Source: Methanosarcina mazei S-6 (lineage in GTDB: Archaea; Halobacteriota; Methanosarcinia; Methanosarcinales; Methanosarcinaceae). Taken from it: a stretch of DNA of 64,000 nucleotides. Made by a program: the position numbers and the translations under genes. The DNA lies in NCBI RefSeq assembly GCF_000970205.1, contig NZ_CP009512.1, forward strand, positions 682,001 through 746,000. The letters run 5' to 3'. Positions 61,913 to 64,000 of this stretch are shown here, in pieces. The notes below the pieces were generated by a model. It was not told the DNA's origin and ran no database searches. It saw only the letters and a program-made list of their open reading frames with translations. Position 1 is the stretch's first letter. Every line of letters begins with the position of its first letter.

Positions 61913-63394
61913 TCAAAATATATCGTCCTGGGCGTAACTCCGGTTGAAGCGCAGAGCAAGTTCGGCTTTTTCCAGTTCTCTTCCAAGATATGCAGCGTGA
62001 TCCAGGCTCGAGACCAGTTCGAGTTCAATCAATGTATCCATAACTTCCCTGGCGCTTTCTCCTGCAATTGCTGCTTTCTCATGTTCGGCTACAATGAGTC
62101 CGCCATTTCCGTTAATTTTATCCGGCACAATCCTGACTCTTATTGGGCCTGCAGGGTCCTGACGCCAGTTTTTCGAAGCTCTGGCAGTAATCACTTTTTT
62201 GGGGAGGGGGCTGTCAGGGCGTTTTCGTTTTTCCTTTATGAAGAGGAGGTCAATGCCAAGATCCTTGGGGGAGCTTTCCCTTATCCTGCAAAGCTGCATC
62301 ATCTCAGAGGCTTTTTTCAGCTCTCCTATGGAGCCCTGGGCTTTATCGCTGTACTCGGGGGTAAAAAGGATACTTGCCCCGGTTTCGGCTCCTATTCCGC
62401 AGAGTGTGGCATTTACTCCTATCGTATCCACGTCCATGAGTTCGGTTACATTGCCTGCCCCAAAGAATAATGGAATGTCAGGATATCTCCTGTGAAACTC
62501 ATGGTAGCGAACAATGGATTCCGTTATATTATGGCCTACAGGGTCAAGGATAGGGTCGGCTATAATTCTTTCAATCCCGAGCCTGCGTGCGGATTCGATA
62601 TTATTTACAAGGCTTTCCAGACTGTTTCCTTCATCAGGAATTATGACTGCTGCAACACCTGCTTTTGCAACCACGGAGCCTGCTGTTTCCATATTTGTGC
62701 TGTTAAGGCTCAGAACAAGGTCTGCTCCTGCTTCTATTCCTTCCTTTATCAGCTCAGGGTCAAGGGTATCTATACTTATCGGAATATCTGTGAGAGATTT
62801 TGCAAGGAATACCGTACTTCGGACCTGTCCCGGAAGGGTGTTAAGTGTAGCTCCGAGGTCGATAATATCTGCTCCACGGGCGATAAAAGCTTCGATTTTT
62901 ATCTCCAGGTCAGCAGGGTTCAACTCGGCTGCTCCTACAATCTCTCCCATAACTTTCATTCGGGAGTTTCCTCCCAGTTTTACTCCTCTCAGGCTAAGTG
63001 GAGAAACGGCTTCTTCTTCGGCTTCTCTTATAAGCTCAAGAGCTTCTTCCTTTCTTACGTCTGCAAGGAGCTCACAGGCAGGGACCTTTACGGAAAACTC
63101 CACTTCTTCTGCAAAACGGAGCACAAAGCCAAGGTCATAAGCATGTTTAGGGCCCAGCCGGATTTTACAGTCAAGCTCGTCCGATACCTTTGAAAAATCA
63201 CCCGGTACAAGTCCGGGAAGCAGAATGAGGTCATATTTTTTTGATAATCCGGCTTCCTCAAAGGCTCTGGTAAGTTTTTTCGGGGTGATAAAGGCAGCAA
63301 TGTCGATATCTGCTACAAGGACGTCTGCTTTTTCTCCAGCCGCTTTTCTCACGGTATTTTCCGCAAGCCGCCCTGTTGCAATCAAAATTTCCAT
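61913..63394 (-). CDS. dihydropteroate synthase-like protein
   Basis: A 493-residue protein of the archaeal DHPS-related family (TIGR00284 type). Residues 1-160 are an extra N-terminal domain (MEILIATGRLAENTVRKAAGEKADVLVADI). The TIM-barrel part follows with ARGADIIDLGATLNTLPGQVRS, IPISIDTLDPELIKEGIEAGADLVLSLN and IADPILDPVGHNITESIVRYHEF. It may act in tetrahydromethanopterin-type pterin synthesis, but its substrate is unproven. Followed by the 152-residue gene. Confidence 0.83.
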   Translation of the reverse strand: MEILIATGRLAENTVRKAAGEKADVLVADIDIAAFITPKKLTRAFEEAGLSKKYDLILLPGLVPGDFSKVSDELDCKIRLGPKHAYDLGFVLRFAEEVEFSVKVPACELLADVRKEEALELIREAEEEAVSPLSLRGVKLGGNSRMKVMGEIVGAAELNPADLEIKIEAFIARGADIIDLGATLNTLPGQVRSTVFLAKSLTDIPISIDTLDPELIKEGIEAGADLVLSLNSTNMETAGSVVAKAGVAAVIIPDEGNSLESLVNNIESARRLGIERIIADPILDPVGHNITESIVRYHEFHRRYPDIPLFFGAGNVTELMDVDTIGVNATLCGIGAETGASILFTPEYSDKAQGSIGELKKASEMMQLCRIRESSPKDLGIDLLFIKEKRKRPDSPLPKKVITARASKNWRQDPAGPIRVRIVPDKINGNGGLIVAEHEKAAIAGESAREVMDTLIELELVSSLDHAAYLGRELEKAELALRFNRSYAQDDIF

Positions 63395-63594
63395 GTTTTT
63401 TAGATAGAATAGCTAATAAAAAAGAGTATCTATCTGTAGCTGCCTCAAAAAATAGCTTCCCGGTCAGGAAAACTCTAACTTTCCGCTCCGAGGAAGATTT
63501 GTTTCTCCAGGTCTCCGGTAGCTCCCCGAATATCCTGAAAAAATAACTGAGGGAGCCCGAAAACCTGCAGATTCGGGCTTTTGCCTTAACGTAA

Positions 63595-64000
63595 TTAATT
63601 TATGAAATCAATAATTGATTCTTCGTGCTTTTTTCTCAGAGGACCTGCAGTCCCGGCTTTCCTGGCTTCAAGTGACAGCCTTCCAAATCTTTTTTCCTGG
63701 ATAGGGTCAGCTTCGGCTCTGGACTCCAGGATTCCAGCTCCTGCCTGAGGGCCCAGGATCTGGGCAGACTGGACACCGGTCATTATTGCCATTACCCGGA
63801 CCTTACCTTCATAATCATCCCTTATCCTTGCGCCCCATATCACATTGGCGTTCGAGGAAAGTTCATAGGTAAGCATGGAGGCAATTTCTTCGGCTTCCTT
63901 CAGGCTGAGGTCAGGCCCGCCTGTTACATGGACAAGGCTACCGGTTGCGCCCTTATAATCAACATCAAGCAGCGGGTGGTTAAGGGCAGTCCTCACGACT
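63595..64000 (-). CDS. ftsZ: FtsZ, C-terminal part (runs off the window)
   Basis: The last 135 codons of FtsZ; the N-terminal GTPase domain lies beyond position 64000. [27 protein letters not shown] and [32 protein letters not shown] match the FtsZ C-terminal subdomain, and the end is a basic tail. FtsZ forms the division ring; SepF of this window would tether it. The apparent start at 63996 is internal. Confidence 0.9.
   Translation of the reverse strand, partial: VVRTALNHPLLDVDYKGATGSLVHVTGGPDLSLKEAEEIASMLTYELSSNANVIWGARIRDDYEGKVRVMAIMTGVQSAQILGPQAGAGILESRAEADPIQEKRFGRLSLEARKAGTAGPLRKKHEESIIDFIN

Overview
The window is chromosomal DNA of a methanogenic archaeon of the genus Methanosarcina, most probably M. 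mazei or a close relative. This rests on gene content and order: a nifH-nifI1-nifI2-nifD-nifK-nifE-nifN operon followed by molybdate transporter genes, a glnK-amtB pair nearby, two divergent membrane pyrophosphatases, archaeal preQ0 genes, archaeal SepF, FtsZ and archaeal-type ProS. It also rests on AT-rich intergenic DNA, TATA boxes about 25 nt before probable transcription starts, and GGAGG-type ribosome binding sites. No database was searched, so the species is an inference.

Layout. 0-2.6 kb: preQ0/archaeosine genes (queD, queE, DUF366, queC, minus strand). 2.7-16.3 kb: phosphoesterases, a DGC-domain protein, a HyuA-type hydrolase, an alcohol dehydrogenase with a 50-residue internal duplication, methyltransferases, a DEAD-box helicase, a deacetylase-like protein and a CMD-family protein. 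16.3-21.1 kb: an ACR3-type permease with a UspA protein, then a YraQ/ArsP-like permease, thioredoxin-like protein and DGC protein under a promoter flanked by two palindromes, and a frameshifted YnfA-type gene. 21.7-38.9 kb: nitrogen region with glnK-amtB, a large secreted double-binding-protein/triple-Cache protein, modA, modB, a modC broken by a small inserted element, and the full nif operon. 39-44.7 kb: geranylgeranyl reductase, TPR protein, membrane-anchored protein, pyruvate kinase and class I aldolase. 45.1-45.6 kb: three tRNA genes. 46-55 kb: zinc ribbons, CobT-like protein, ProS, ZPR1, SepF, PUA protein and two paralogous MFS transporters. 55.7-60.7 kb: divergent pyrophosphatases, one with K+-independent and one with K+-dependent signature residues. 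61.4 kb to the end: a hypothetical protein, a dihydropteroate-synthase-like protein and the 3' part of ftsZ.

How the genes work together. The nif operon makes and regulates molybdenum nitrogenase. NifI1 and NifI2 adjust enzyme activity, ModABC would supply molybdate, and GlnK-AmtB handles ammonium. A dyad at the predicted nifH start site fits NrpR-type repression. The permease, thioredoxin-like and DGC genes at 18.7-20.5 kb look like one metalloid or thiol stress operon.

The most notable non-routine signals are: modC split by an element that appears to give its 3' half a new ribosome binding site; two genes whose best start triplet is ACG or ATT exactly 7 nt after GGAGG; T-rich tandem repeats of unrelated sequence just 3' of many genes; paired operators around a TATA box; and several gene remnants.
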